A DNA stretch of 64,000 nucleotides from Marinomonas posidonica_A (GTDB lineage Bacteria; Pseudomonadota; Gammaproteobacteria; Pseudomonadales; Marinomonadaceae). The notes beneath the pieces were generated by a model. That model saw nothing but the letters and a program-made list of their open reading frames with translations, was not told where the DNA came from and did not search any database. The stretch covers positions 1 to 64,000 of the forward strand of contig NZ_JBHZSP010000014.1 in the NCBI RefSeq assembly GCF_043643765.1, read 5' to 3'. Positions 26,131 through 35,159 of this stretch are shown here, one piece after another (position 1 is the stretch's first letter; each line of letters begins with the position of its first letter). The position numbers were made by a program, and so were the translations under genes.

Positions 26131-26445
26131 CCCCTGCCCGTTTTGAAAGTCCCATCTTTATATTTGTAAAACAATTAGATTAAGGAAGGTACGAATAAGT
26201 CTACTATTCACATTCGGTGCTCGCCTCGAATAACAGGCTTTTATCCAGATGCTGAGGCAAGAGAGCTTGTTCACACCTTCCTTAAACACTATGCTACAAA
26301 AGTCACCTTAGGAAAATCCCCGCATGACCTATTGTCAAAAGCGAGAGATCAAACCAATGATGACCACCATGCTTTAACCATCAGTTTTTAACCAACGCGC
26401 TGTCACTAAAACGTGTTTGAAACGAAAAGTAGGCTGAAGTTCAAT
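26131..26445. other. Gap between cytochrome b561 and the next plus-strand gene
   Basis: Non-coding stretch holding a 98 bp IS5-like miniature element (26184-26281) with TTAA on both sides. The remaining 160 bp before the next gene show no clear promoter or RNA gene by eye. Confidence 0.6.
26184..26281. mobile_element. IS5-like miniature inverted-repeat element, copy 1 (98 bp)
   Basis: Starts GGAAGGTACGAATAAG and ends CTTGTTCACACCTTCC, inverted repeats like those of IS5. It is flanked by TTAA on both sides (26180-26183, 26282-26285), fitting the IS5 target pattern YTAR. It encodes nothing. It shares TAACAGGCTTTTATCC and its right half with copy 2 at 35160, but has 36 more bases in its left half. 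Confidence 0.8.
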
Positions 26446-27474
26446 ATGATTTTATTCGTGTTTGTTCTCGTGTGTTTAGGGCTATTACTGACCTTCTATG
26501 CCAATATCTTTAAGGGGCGTTTTTTCAAACGCCATCATTTGTTGGTGGACTTAGACCTAGAAACGGTTAACGAACACCTACAAGACCTTAATAACTGGAC
26601 AGATTGGTTGCCTTGGCTGCTGTTTGAAAAACAAGCGAAGATAGATTTTGAATACGCCAACCCATTATCCCCCTTGCCATCTTGTTTAGTCTGGCGAGGG
26701 AATTTGATCAAACAAGGCTCGGTGTCTTTAGAAGCCTCTCGGCCTAATGCTCAGTATTACCACACTCTGGTTGAGGCCCCTGCTTTTTACCCTTGTGATT
26801 TTCACTTCAACTTAGACCTAACAAAGCAAAAACACGGCACCTTAATCAGCTTTCAAGTAACTGGCAAATTGCCTTTTTTTCAGCGCTGGCAACAGGGTGA
26901 TTATGGGATTCGCGCGGATAAAGACGCGGAATTGGCGATGTTGTTGCTCAATGCCGCCCTGCAGACAAAAATGCTGGACGACAACCACGATGTGCTGCCC
27001 TTTGAATTCTTAGCGAACACTCAACTCGACAATTTGGATGCCGTCACAAGACCATTTACTGTCAATCACCAACCCATGTCACAAAAAATGGATCAAGGGT
27101 TTCATGATTTAATAACCACCTTAGGGCCAGAAAATCCACCCGCCGGTCCCAGCTTTGCGTTATACCGACAAGTCGACTTAGCCAATCATGTCTTTACTGG
27201 CCGTTTGGGGATTCCTGTGCAAAACATGACGCCTTGTGAACTCTGTCCTGAGCGCATCGTGTTACCCGGTGACTATTTGGCCTTACGCTACACTGGACGT
27301 TATCAACATTTGTCTGTGGCTTGGCATGTACTCTACCAATTTATGCGACTGCATAAGCTTAAGCCTCATCGCCGCCGCGAAGGCATCGAAATTTTTGAAG
27401 TCGGCCCTGCGCATGCTGAACAACCTAAGCACTATGTCACTCGCATTTGCTTGCCAATTAAAACATTGGCCTGA
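26446..27474 (+). CDS. Membrane-anchored SRPBCC-like protein with GyrI-like C-terminal domain
   Basis: Uncharacterised protein of about 342 residues. After an N-terminal membrane span comes a polyketide-cyclase/SRPBCC-like segment at about 30-165 (LETVNEHLQDLNNWTDWLPW at the usual wall-of-helix position). A second segment at about 210-340 resembles GyrI/effector-binding domains (FALYRQVDL, LPGDYLALRYTGRYQHL). Such pairs bind small hydrophobic ligands. No enzyme motif is visible. I used ATG 26446; a GTG at 26413 is also open. A 70-residue membrane protein follows 57 bp later. Confidence 0.55.
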   Translation: MILFVFVLVCLGLLLTFYANIFKGRFFKRHHLLVDLDLETVNEHLQDLNNWTDWLPWLLFEKQAKIDFEYANPLSPLPSCLVWRGNLIKQGSVSLEASRPNAQYYHTLVEAPAFYPCDFHFNLDLTKQKHGTLISFQVTGKLPFFQRWQQGDYGIRADKDAELAMLLLNAALQTKMLDDNHDVLPFEFLANTQLDNLDAVTRPFTVNHQPMSQKMDQGFHDLITTLGPENPPAGPSFALYRQVDLANHVFTGRLGIPVQNMTPCELCPERIVLPGDYLALRYTGRYQHLSVAWHVLYQFMRLHKLKPHRRREGIEIFEVGPAHAEQPKHYVTRICLPIKTLA

Positions 27475-27531
27475 GGCTCATTTTATGGGACAGTTTGAGC
27501 TCCATGTTGTTTTATTCGGTTAAAAATCATT

Positions 27532-27744
27532 ATGTCAAAATCGCCTACATTCCTTGCCCTTATCGACAGTTTGGTTCGCATCCTACTGACCATCATCATT
27601 TTTTATACTGTGAACTATTTTTTTGCCGTTGAAAACACACTCATCCTGGCGCTCGTTTCAGTGGTTATTGCCCATGTGGTTTTTCGAAGCTTCCTCGGTT
27701 TATTACGTCGTCAAAAACCACCACACGAAGCAGACTCAGAATAA
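27532..27744 (+). CDS. Small membrane protein, uncharacterised
   Basis: Seventy residues with two predicted membrane spans (LVRILLTIIIFYTVNYFF and ENTLILALVSVVIAHVVF) and a basic then acidic tail (RRQKPPHEADSE). No family is recognised. It follows the SRPBCC-like gene on the same strand and may be cotranscribed. Support for it being real is the membrane-protein character and position in an otherwise empty gap. Confidence 0.55.
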   Translation: MSKSPTFLALIDSLVRILLTIIIFYTVNYFFAVENTLILALVSVVIAHVVFRSFLGLLRRQKPPHEADSE

Positions 27745-27832
27745 CAGTAAAACCAATACCCCCTGATCAGCACGACATAGGCTCAATGGATGAATCACCT
27801 TGTCGTTTAGATTCATTCGACAAGAGTTAGCT

Positions 27833-29137
27833 ATGAACACACTATACCCACAACACCTTTCTTCTCTTATGCAGCGCTATGAGAATGCCATGGCGCACTT
27901 TGAGTTAGACGCAATTGTCATTGCATCAGGGCACAAAACCTATTATTTCCAAGACGATCACAGTCATCCCTTTCACGGCTATTCAGGGGCACAACAATGG
28001 CTGCCATTTGACATTAGTGCAGACACCTTCCTGATTATCCAGCCTGGGCAAAAACCTACTTTAGTCTGGCCAGTTCGGGACGATTTCTGGCATACCCCTA
28101 ATCCCATCCCTGAAGGAGAATGGCAGAATCATTGGCATATTACCCCTGCACGTCGTGACGATAAATGGTGGCAAAGTCTGCCTAAGCAATCCGCTTGGCT
28201 TGGACCAAAGCCAGACTTAGAAAAATGGGATATTGCCTCTTGTGATGGCTTAAACGCCTACGTCGATTTTGCCAAAGCAGTAAAAACACCGTTCGAAATC
28301 CAAGCGCTACAACGAGCCAGCCAAGCCGCCGTCCATGGTCACCTTGCGGCCAAGCAGGCATTTTTGGCAGGCCAAAGCGAATTGGATATACATCTGGCAT
28401 TTTTATCAGCGAGTCAACAGACTTCGGCTCAAGAGCCTTACCCTGGTATTGTGGGATTAAACGAGCATGCCGCCGTTTTGCACTATGAACACAAAGCCAG
28501 TCATGCCATACCGAACTCTCGTACCCTGCTGATTGATGCCGGTGCCAGCTGTCATGGCTATGCCAGTGACATTACCCGCACCTATACACGTCACCAAGAC
28601 GATTTCTCTGCTCTGATAACAGGACTAGATGCCTTAGAGCAAAGCCTATGCCAGCAAGCCGTAACTGGGGTGGCATTTCGAGACTTACACCAGTCCTGTT
28701 TAGTCGGTGTGGCGCAGCTGCTGAACGACCATAAAATCTGTTCATTAAGCATGGAAGAGCAACTTGAAAAACGCATTCCGCAAGTCTTCTTTCCTCACGG
28801 TTTGGGGCATTTACTAGGTCTGCAGGTACACGATGTGGGGGGCCATCAAGTTGATACATCAGGACAGCTGAGTTTGCCTGATGATCAGGCTCCCTTTCTA
28901 CGACTCACTCGAACCCTAGAAGAAGACATGGTCATCACCATTGAACCTGGTCTGTATTTCATTCCTATGTTAATCGAGAAGATGCAAGCCGACGTCGCTC
29001 ACCATGGTTGTGATTTAGAACGCATCCAACATTTTATACCCTATGGTGGTATCCGTATTGAGGATAATCTGCAGATCAAATCTGGGTCTTCAGTCAATTT
29101 AACCCGTGACGCTTTTCACGCAATCGACTCTGACTAA
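27833..29137 (+). CDS. pepQ: Xaa-Pro dipeptidase (M24 metallopeptidase, PepQ type)
   Basis: Cytosolic prolidase of 434 residues that splits X-Pro dipeptides and, in known relatives, organophosphates. Metal ligands of the pita-bread fold are visible: first Asp in LLIDAGAS near residue 235, second in YASDITRTYTR near 247, His in FFPHGLGHLLGLQVHDVGG near 325, Glu in ITIEPGLYFIP near 370 and Glu in GGIRIEDNL near 408. ATG 27833 has AGAG upstream; an in-frame start at 27800 lacks one. Confidence 0.9.
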   Translation: MNTLYPQHLSSLMQRYENAMAHFELDAIVIASGHKTYYFQDDHSHPFHGYSGAQQWLPFDISADTFLIIQPGQKPTLVWPVRDDFWHTPNPIPEGEWQNHWHITPARRDDKWWQSLPKQSAWLGPKPDLEKWDIASCDGLNAYVDFAKAVKTPFEIQALQRASQAAVHGHLAAKQAFLAGQSELDIHLAFLSASQQTSAQEPYPGIVGLNEHAAVLHYEHKASHAIPNSRTLLIDAGASCHGYASDITRTYTRHQDDFSALITGLDALEQSLCQQAVTGVAFRDLHQSCLVGVAQLLNDHKICSLSMEEQLEKRIPQVFFPHGLGHLLGLQVHDVGGHQVDTSGQLSLPDDQAPFLRLTRTLEEDMVITIEPGLYFIPMLIEKMQADVAHHGCDLERIQHFIPYGGIRIEDNLQIKSGSSVNLTRDAFHAIDSD

Positions 29138-29238
29138 TGCAAAGGAAAACGGCCCGTTACTAGAGCAAGAACAGAAAGGCGTGATCTAGACTTTCGTTTG
29201 AATACGGTTTCAGGCCACCCTGTTCTCCAAATTATGAG

Positions 29239-29277
29239 GGGAAAATGGTTTTTTCGTGTCGAAATGCCATTTTTCCC
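29239..29277. repeat. Long stem-loop downstream of pepQ
   Basis: GGGAAAATGG (29239-29248) pairs with CCATTTTTCCC (29267-29277) with one bulged T, and inside it TTTCG-TGT-CGAAA forms a second stem. No T-run follows, so it is not a standard terminator. Confidence 0.55.
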
Positions 29278-29422
29278 AATGTAGCCTATGACGACCCCCC
29301 TCTAAAATGAGTAAAATATGACACTTGATAGTGCCTTTTCACGTTCACTACTCATAAGCTAAATAATCGACCTATCCGATTATCTATTCGTTCTAATACA
29401 TAACATTATAATAATATTTCGA

Positions 29423-29447
29423 CCTTAGTTGATGTGCTTAACTAAGG
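29423..29447. promoter_or_regulatory. Inverted repeat in the tctC leader
   Basis: CCTTAGTT (29423-29430) and AACTAAGG (29440-29447) are perfect arms with a 9-base loop, ending 15 bases before the tctC ATG and close to its CCGGAGA ribosome site. It could be an operator or an mRNA hairpin affecting translation. Confidence 0.4.
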
Positions 29448-29462
29448 CTAACCGGAGACAGC

Positions 29463-30455
29463 ATGAAAAAAACAACAATAGCACTACTAGCCGCTATATC
29501 ATTCTCATCAACTGCCAGTGTCGCAGCCTACCCAGATAAAGACATCCAAGGTGTCATTATGTGGGGAGCCGGTGGCTCAACGGATACCGTCATGCGCTCC
29601 GTCGCACCTTATGCAGAAGAAGCATTGGGCACAGACCTCATCCTAACCAACAAAAGTGGTGGTGTTGGCGCGATTTCAATGAAATACGTGAACAAGAAAA
29701 AAGCCGATGGCTACACCTTGCTAATGGGGGCTGAAAACCCTCAAATGCACAAAGTGCTTGGTCTATCAAATATCGACTACAGTGACATGGTACCGGTGGC
29801 CATTCTTGCCCGTGGTGTCCCCATGATGGTGGCAAGAAACGATGCGCCTTATAACACCATGCAAGAGTTTATCGATTACGTAAAAGCTCACCCAGGTGAA
29901 GTGAAAATCGGCTCCACAGGGAAAGGCGGCTTGCCTTCCATCATCATGGCGATGATTGATTCGCAAGTAAAACTGGATTACATCAACATTCCATACAAGG
30001 GTGACGGTCCAGCTTTAACCGCCCTACAAGGCAACGCAATCGATGTCATGCCTGCAGTATTGGGGGCGACAAAAGAACAAATCAAAGCGGGTCGTATGAA
30101 AGCCATCGGTCTGATCGATAATCAAGCGAACCCTATGCTACCTAACGTGGCTCCGATCACGGACACACTTCCAGGCCTAAACAGCTACCTTCCTTGGGGA
30201 CCTTTCTTTGGTGTTTTCGTTCGCAAAGGTACGCCTGATGAAGCGGTTAATCAATTAACCAGTGCTTTCTCAACGGCTGGAGAAAGAGAGGAATTTACCT
30301 CTATGATGTCTAATCGCGGTTACTCTGTGATGAACATTTCTGGGCAAGAAGCGGTCGACTTTTTAGACACTTACCGCTCAGTTTCATCGTGGTTGGTTTA
30401 CAAAGCGGGCGTTGGCAAATTCTCTCCTGAGAAGTTCGGCATCCAAAAACCGTAA
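29463..30455 (+). CDS. tctC: Tripartite tricarboxylate transporter substrate-binding protein TctC
   Basis: Periplasmic binding protein of 330 residues of the Bug/TctC family. A signal peptide MKKTTIALLAAISFSSTASVAA precedes YPDKDIQGVIMWGAGGSTD, the usual family start. Later motifs are ILTNKSGGVGAISMKYV near 60, KIGSTGKGGLPS near 150 and PYKGDGPALTALQGNAIDV near 180. It delivers a carboxylate to TctAB; the family includes citrate, tartrate and aromatic acid binders, and the substrate cannot be told. First gene of tctC-tctB-tctA. Confidence 0.93.
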   Translation: MKKTTIALLAAISFSSTASVAAYPDKDIQGVIMWGAGGSTDTVMRSVAPYAEEALGTDLILTNKSGGVGAISMKYVNKKKADGYTLLMGAENPQMHKVLGLSNIDYSDMVPVAILARGVPMMVARNDAPYNTMQEFIDYVKAHPGEVKIGSTGKGGLPSIIMAMIDSQVKLDYINIPYKGDGPALTALQGNAIDVMPAVLGATKEQIKAGRMKAIGLIDNQANPMLPNVAPITDTLPGLNSYLPWGPFFGVFVRKGTPDEAVNQLTSAFSTAGEREEFTSMMSNRGYSVMNISGQEAVDFLDTYRSVSSWLVYKAGVGKFSPEKFGIQKP

Positions 30456-30542
30456 TAAGCGATTGTTCTTCGCTATCACTCAAGAGGCATCCTTTTTTAA
30501 TAAGCGATGTCTCTTCTCAATTCTGTTTTATCTGGAGACGTC

Positions 30543-31058
30543 ATGTCCAGTCATGAACCTACCCCTAAAACACGTAAACCGGGTGAACGTCTTTTCACTT
30601 TTTTACTGGTCATCGGCAGTGTGTACTTGTTTTGGCAGGCGTATCAGATTGCCGGTTTCAGTGATCTAAGCTCGGCAGGCGCATTTCCCATGGCAACAGC
30701 CGCGACGATGATTTTGGCTGCCTGCTTTATCTTCGTGAATACGTTAAAACGGCCTGCCAGCCATAACACACATTTCTTCACTCACTGTTTTCCGCCTATC
30801 GTAGCAATGATCATGGCGTTAATCTTAGTCTATGCTGTGGTACTAGAAAGCCTTGGTTTTATACTGTCTAGTTTTGTTTTTTTATTTATCACCATTCAAT
30901 GTCTCTATCGTCGCAGAGTGTTAACGACACTGGCCATCAGCCTTTTCGCCCTCATCATGGTTTACATTGTGTTTCGTCTCATTTTTCAAGTTGTGCTGCC
31001 TGAAGGCATTGTGCCTGAACGCGATATCATCGCCTCAATAACCGCCTTATGGAGATAA
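30543..31058 (+). CDS. tctB: Tripartite tricarboxylate transporter small membrane subunit TctB
   Basis: Membrane protein of 171 residues with about four spans (FTFLLVIGSVYLFWQAYQI; MATAATMILAACFIFVNTL; PPIVAMIMALILVYAVVLES; LAISLFALIMVYIVFRLIFQ), the TctB layout. The typical GAFPMATA motif near residue 42 is present. ATG 30543 has CTGGAGA upstream; the open frame starts 36 bases earlier. It follows tctC by 87 bp and precedes tctA by 7 bp. Confidence 0.88.
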   Translation: MSSHEPTPKTRKPGERLFTFLLVIGSVYLFWQAYQIAGFSDLSSAGAFPMATAATMILAACFIFVNTLKRPASHNTHFFTHCFPPIVAMIMALILVYAVVLESLGFILSSFVFLFITIQCLYRRRVLTTLAISLFALIMVYIVFRLIFQVVLPEGIVPERDIIASITALWR

Positions 31059-31065
31059 TCGACTT

Positions 31066-32574
31066 ATGGACGCTTTGAACTATTTCGCCATGTCTTGGCT
31101 TTCACCTGAATTATTGGCGCTGACGGCTCTTGGTACTTTTTTAGGTATTTATGTCGGTGCGATTCCTGGGCTGTCGGTCACCATGGCCGTTTCCATTTTA
31201 ATTTCCTTTACCTTCTCATGGGATGTGAACAACGCGCTTTGCTTAATGGTTGGCGTGTATATGGGCGGCGTTTATGGCGGTTCTCGTACGGCAATTTTAC
31301 TGAATATTCCCGGCGCCCCTTCAGCCATTGCAACCGCCCTAGACGGTTATCCACTCGCTAAAAAGGGTCTGGCAGGCGAAGCCATCGGCTTATCCACTGT
31401 GATGTCTGTCGTGGGTGGCTTTATCGGGATATTGGTTCTGGCATTAGCGGCCCCCTCTATTGCCGACTTTGCCATTACCTTCCAACCTCGTGATTACATG
31501 ATGTTAGGGATTTTAGGCATCATGCTAGTGGGATCATTATCCGGTAGCAGTTTAGCAAAAGGGATTTTTGCCGGTGCCTTTGGCTTATTAATTGGCACCG
31601 TTGGTTTAGATCCGATGACAGCCGATGAGCGCTTCACTTTTGGCGTAATCGAACTTTGGGATGGCATCAATCCTGTGGCAGTGATGATTGGTTTGTTTGG
31701 TATTTCTGAAGCCTTACATCAACTGCAACATATGAACAAAGCCGTCATCAAACAAAAAATCTCTCGTATCATTCCTAGACTCTCAGATGTCAAAAAATAT
31801 CTACCACTAAGCGTAAGAACCTCGTTTATTGGCGTGATTGTTGGCGCCTTACCTGGAACAGGGGGCGACATTGCAGCTTTGATGGCTTACGACCACGCAA
31901 AACGCTCAACCAAGAAACCCGATGTCGCATTTGGTGAAGGCGCGAAAGAAGGCCTTATTGCGCCAGAATCAGCCAATAATGCCGCTGTTGGTGGTGCCTA
32001 TATTCCCATGCTGACGCTCGGCATACCGGGAGATGCCGTCACTGCCGTATTCATCGGTGCCTTGTTCATTCATGGTTTGAATCCCGGTCCATTATTGATG
32101 GTTGAACAACCGCATATGTTCTGGTTCACCGTGGGCAATTTAACCTTGGCCAATATTTTTATTCTCATTTTTGGTTTAACTGGCATCAAGTTATTCTCAA
32201 AGATAGTGGAGTGCCCAAAAGGCATTTTAATCCCACTCATCTTCCTCTTGTCTATTGTTGGCGCTTACGCTATCAACAATGCCATTACAGACGTTTGGTG
32301 GATGCTTGCCTTTGGCGTCTTTGGTTACTTTATGCGTCTTTACGGATTTCCCGTTGGCCCCATTATTTTGGGAGTAATCTTAAGTTCTTTGACGGATGAG
32401 AACTGGCGACGAGCTATTTTGACCGAACAAGGCAGCGTCATTGATCTATTCGCTCATATGTTTACCAGCCCATTATCTGTCATATTATTGATGACCATAG
32501 TGTTGATTTTATTTACTAAAACACCACTTTGGAGCAAGGTGATCAAGCCGAAATTGCTTCCTAACGCTGCATAA
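31066..32574 (+). CDS. tctA: Tripartite tricarboxylate transporter large membrane subunit TctA
   Basis: Permease of 502 residues with about twelve membrane spans. TctA marks are the early GIYVGAIPGLSVTMAVSIL near residue 28, GVYGGSRTAILLNIPGAPSAIAT near 70, VGALPGTGGDIAALMAYDHAK near 262 and LTLGIPGDAVTAVFIGAL near 320. It catalyses sodium- or proton-driven uptake with TctB and TctC. Last gene of the operon. The arrangement C-B-A matches typical tct clusters; no TctDE two-component system is beside it. Confidence 0.95.
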   Translation: MDALNYFAMSWLSPELLALTALGTFLGIYVGAIPGLSVTMAVSILISFTFSWDVNNALCLMVGVYMGGVYGGSRTAILLNIPGAPSAIATALDGYPLAKKGLAGEAIGLSTVMSVVGGFIGILVLALAAPSIADFAITFQPRDYMMLGILGIMLVGSLSGSSLAKGIFAGAFGLLIGTVGLDPMTADERFTFGVIELWDGINPVAVMIGLFGISEALHQLQHMNKAVIKQKISRIIPRLSDVKKYLPLSVRTSFIGVIVGALPGTGGDIAALMAYDHAKRSTKKPDVAFGEGAKEGLIAPESANNAAVGGAYIPMLTLGIPGDAVTAVFIGALFIHGLNPGPLLMVEQPHMFWFTVGNLTLANIFILIFGLTGIKLFSKIVECPKGILIPLIFLLSIVGAYAINNAITDVWWMLAFGVFGYFMRLYGFPVGPIILGVILSSLTDENWRRAILTEQGSVIDLFAHMFTSPLSVILLMTIVLILFTKTPLWSKVIKPKLLPNAA

Positions 32575-33004
32575 GGGTCTTCATTGGATCGACAGAAAAT
32601 AAGGATATAAAGCCTATTAAATCAACACGCATCAAAGAGTGACACGTTGCATCGGAGCGACTATTTTAAGTGCAATTTGAATAATCGGTTATTAACATAT
32701 AACTATTTGTTTTCATTGACTATTTAGTCAAGTATCACTCTTTTGAATGAGCCACTTTGGTGCGTTACATCTATCTCCAACCAAATCGGTGCATTTTTTC
32801 TATTTTGATCAATCTGGCTATTTTATAATCTACTGCAAATAAAATTGAATGCAGTACAAACTTCTAGACATTTGTTTAGTATCCAGAACATCGAACTAAA
32901 CTTTCCATTTCACCAAACTATGGCCAATTTATTGCTTTTTTAAGCTTATCCCCTAGCACAACTGCATTGAGGCAGTTGAGTGAATGCAACGGAGCATTTA
33001 AAGC
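32575..33004. other. Gap between tctA and the chemoreceptor gene
   Basis: 430 bp without a gene. It holds a perfect palindrome TTGACTA-TT-TAGTCAA (32716-32731) and a hairpin CAACTGC/GCAGTTG (32959-32978) 26 bp before the receptor start, just ahead of its ACGGAG ribosome site. The rest is AT-rich with nothing recognised. Confidence 0.55.
32716..32731. promoter_or_regulatory. Perfect 16 bp palindrome upstream of the chemoreceptor
   Basis: TTGACTATTTAGTCAA (7 bp arms, 2 bp centre). Its TTGACT also looks like a -35 element. A regulator site in the receptor's promoter region is plausible, and no protein can be named. Confidence 0.35.
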
Positions 33005-35146
33005 ATGACATTAAAAAGTAAAAATATGGCGCTTTCTCCTCAGGAGTTAAGTTGGTTACCTTGGTTTGGTGCAAATGGTCGCCTCTCACTATTTCGATCT
33101 TGCTACTTAAACAAAGACACCTATCAAAGTGTTGAACAGACCTTCGAAGGCATCGCCAATACGCGTGTTAAGTTACTTGATAACTGGGTGAACAATCAGT
33201 GGTCGCAACTTGAAGTATTGTTAGAAATTATTTCTGAGCGCTTCCCCAATATTGAAACAGGCGCTCTTGAAGAACGCTTCAATATCGTCGCCGACGTCAG
33301 CGAATACTTTGTCATTGATACGGAAGGTAAGGTTCTTAATTCCACCGAAAAAAGTCGCATTGGGCAAAACGACCTACCGGCTAATGCGGTCTCGGAAGGG
33401 TTAAAAGACTACTTCTTACACGGCCCTTACATCGATCAAAACACTCTTAAAATAGGCCCTTCTAGCTCAAAATTTCATGATGCCGTCACCCTGATGTTTT
33501 ATCTCCCAATTAAGCATAATGGCAACACATTAGGCGCCATTTGTGCGCGTGTACCAAACGACGTATTGGGGGATTTAATTCAACGGGAAGCTGGGCACAT
33601 CTATAAAGAGTCTGGTGACAACTATTTATTTATGGTCAAACCAAACTTTGATCCTAGCATTCTTCCTGGTACGGCTTTATCCAGATCACGCTTTGAAGAC
33701 AATACCTTCAGTCATGGCGAGAATCTGAAAAGCGGTGTAAACACAGACTGGGGGGTGGTCAAAGTAGCACAGCATACTGAGTTTGAAATTCGTTTTACCG
33801 ATCCAGCCACTCAGCAACTGCACCCTGGTGTACGCGAAACCATTAAAAATGGCCAAAACTTGTTTGTCACTTATCCTGGTTACTCTGACTATCGACATAT
33901 TCCCGTCATTGGTAAAGGCGTTACCTTTCAGCTAAAAGGCAGTCCCGATAGATGGGGCATGATGTGTGAAGGGGATTTAGAAGAAGTCTACCGACGTCGC
34001 TCCATCAACATTAAGTTAATGAAAGGCTACCTTTTCGCCTCCACTCTTCCCTTATTGATCTGCTCTGCTTTACAGGCCTTTACTGATCTCTCTGTCGCTA
34101 GCGATTTAGTCATTTCATTTGCCTGCTTATTGCTGGCAGGTGTTTTGTTTAACCGTTTAGGAACACGAAAAATCAGTCAGAATATGAGTCAAATGACCGC
34201 CGTCATTCAAGCCATTGCAGAGGGGGAAGGGAATTTAAAACAGCGCTTAAAAGGCGACCTTAGTAATGATGAAACGGGCGACATGGGCCGTTGGATGAAC
34301 AGTTTTATTGATAATTTAGACAACACCATAGGTGAGGTGATTTCCGCCAGTAACAATGTGAAAAACTCCAACCAATTCATGGTTCACACCAATGAAGAGG
34401 CCAAAGACGCTTCACATTATTTGGCCTCTACGGTAGAAGACATGCTGACCATGTTCCAAAAGCAAGTCAATGAAGTTGAAAGCGCTTCTCAAACCGCAAA
34501 CGATCTAAAACAAACCATGGACCAAGTGGTAGCAGGCGCACAGAAGCGTCTTGAAGATGCCAAAACAGGCACCCAAGAAATTCGCGATGTGGTCCGCACA
34601 ACCGCAGAATCGGTTAAATCCTTAGATCAGAAGACCAATGAGATTGCTGGCATCATCACCACCATTTCCGATATTACGAACCAAACCAACTTATTAGCAC
34701 TCAATGCTGCCATTGAAGCGGCTCGGGCTGGTGAACACGGTCGTGGCTTCTCTGTGGTTGCCGATGAGGTTCGCAGTTTGGCGTCCAAAACCGCTGAGGC
34801 CGCAGAAGAGATCCAAGCGATGCTAGAAGGCATCCAAGAGGAAACTCGTAATGCGGTGAACTTCATGGAAAAAGGAGCGGAAAACGTTGACCGTAACTTG
34901 CAAGTAAACGAGCAATCAGGCAGCGAGGACAACAACCTATACGAGTTAGTCGAGACACTTTTTAAAGCCATGTCACTGCTCAATGACAGCAACAAAGAGA
35001 ACGCCAATACCGCGCAAGAAATGGGTGCCGCAACCGAGCAAATGAAACGCTCCATTGCCGCCTTACAACGACGTTCGTCACGAGTGGGATTGTCTGCCTT
35101 AAAGCTCAACTCATTAGTCGGTCAGTTCCAAGTTTCCAAGCATTAG
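33005..35146 (+). CDS. Methyl-accepting chemotaxis protein with non-standard N-terminus
   Basis: Receptor of 713 residues. The first 335 residues include a Cache-like sensor (YFVIDTEGKVLNSTEKSRIG near 105; AVTLMFYLPIKHNGNTLGAI near 165). There is no membrane span before it. Two close spans lie at about 341-360 and 365-385, followed by a HAMP-like linker and the signalling domain with the conserved hairpin NLLALNAAIEAARAGEHGRGFSVVADEVR near 560. With a paired span only, the sensor would sit in the cytoplasm. Ligand unknown. The start follows ACGGAG and a small hairpin. Confidence 0.88.
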   Translation: MTLKSKNMALSPQELSWLPWFGANGRLSLFRSCYLNKDTYQSVEQTFEGIANTRVKLLDNWVNNQWSQLEVLLEIISERFPNIETGALEERFNIVADVSEYFVIDTEGKVLNSTEKSRIGQNDLPANAVSEGLKDYFLHGPYIDQNTLKIGPSSSKFHDAVTLMFYLPIKHNGNTLGAICARVPNDVLGDLIQREAGHIYKESGDNYLFMVKPNFDPSILPGTALSRSRFEDNTFSHGENLKSGVNTDWGVVKVAQHTEFEIRFTDPATQQLHPGVRETIKNGQNLFVTYPGYSDYRHIPVIGKGVTFQLKGSPDRWGMMCEGDLEEVYRRRSINIKLMKGYLFASTLPLLICSALQAFTDLSVASDLVISFACLLLAGVLFNRLGTRKISQNMSQMTAVIQAIAEGEGNLKQRLKGDLSNDETGDMGRWMNSFIDNLDNTIGEVISASNNVKNSNQFMVHTNEEAKDASHYLASTVEDMLTMFQKQVNEVESASQTANDLKQTMDQVVAGAQKRLEDAKTGTQEIRDVVRTTAESVKSLDQKTNEIAGIITTISDITNQTNLLALNAAIEAARAGEHGRGFSVVADEVRSLASKTAEAAEEIQAMLEGIQEETRNAVNFMEKGAENVDRNLQVNEQSGSEDNNLYELVETLFKAMSLLNDSNKENANTAQEMGAATEQMKRSIAALQRRSSRVGLSALKLNSLVGQFQVSKH

Positions 35147-35159
35147 TCACACAAGCTAG

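Larger units (their letters stand above)
29138..29462. other. Gap between pepQ and tctC with two hairpins
   Basis: 325 bp without a gene. It contains a long stem-loop (29239-29277), a TATAAT-like box at 29407-29412, and an inverted repeat CCTTAGTT/AACTAAGG (29423-29447) just before the tctC ribosome site. This is probably the tct promoter and leader. Confidence 0.55.

Noticed and set aside
29463..32574. tctCBA as the protocatechuate uptake system
   Set aside because: It is 9 kb from the lig genes with the arsenic operon between, and TctC substrate cannot be read from sequence.
34627..35109. Minus-strand frame of 160 codons opposite the chemoreceptor
   Set aside because: It is antisense to the highly conserved signalling domain; its composition follows from that gene.
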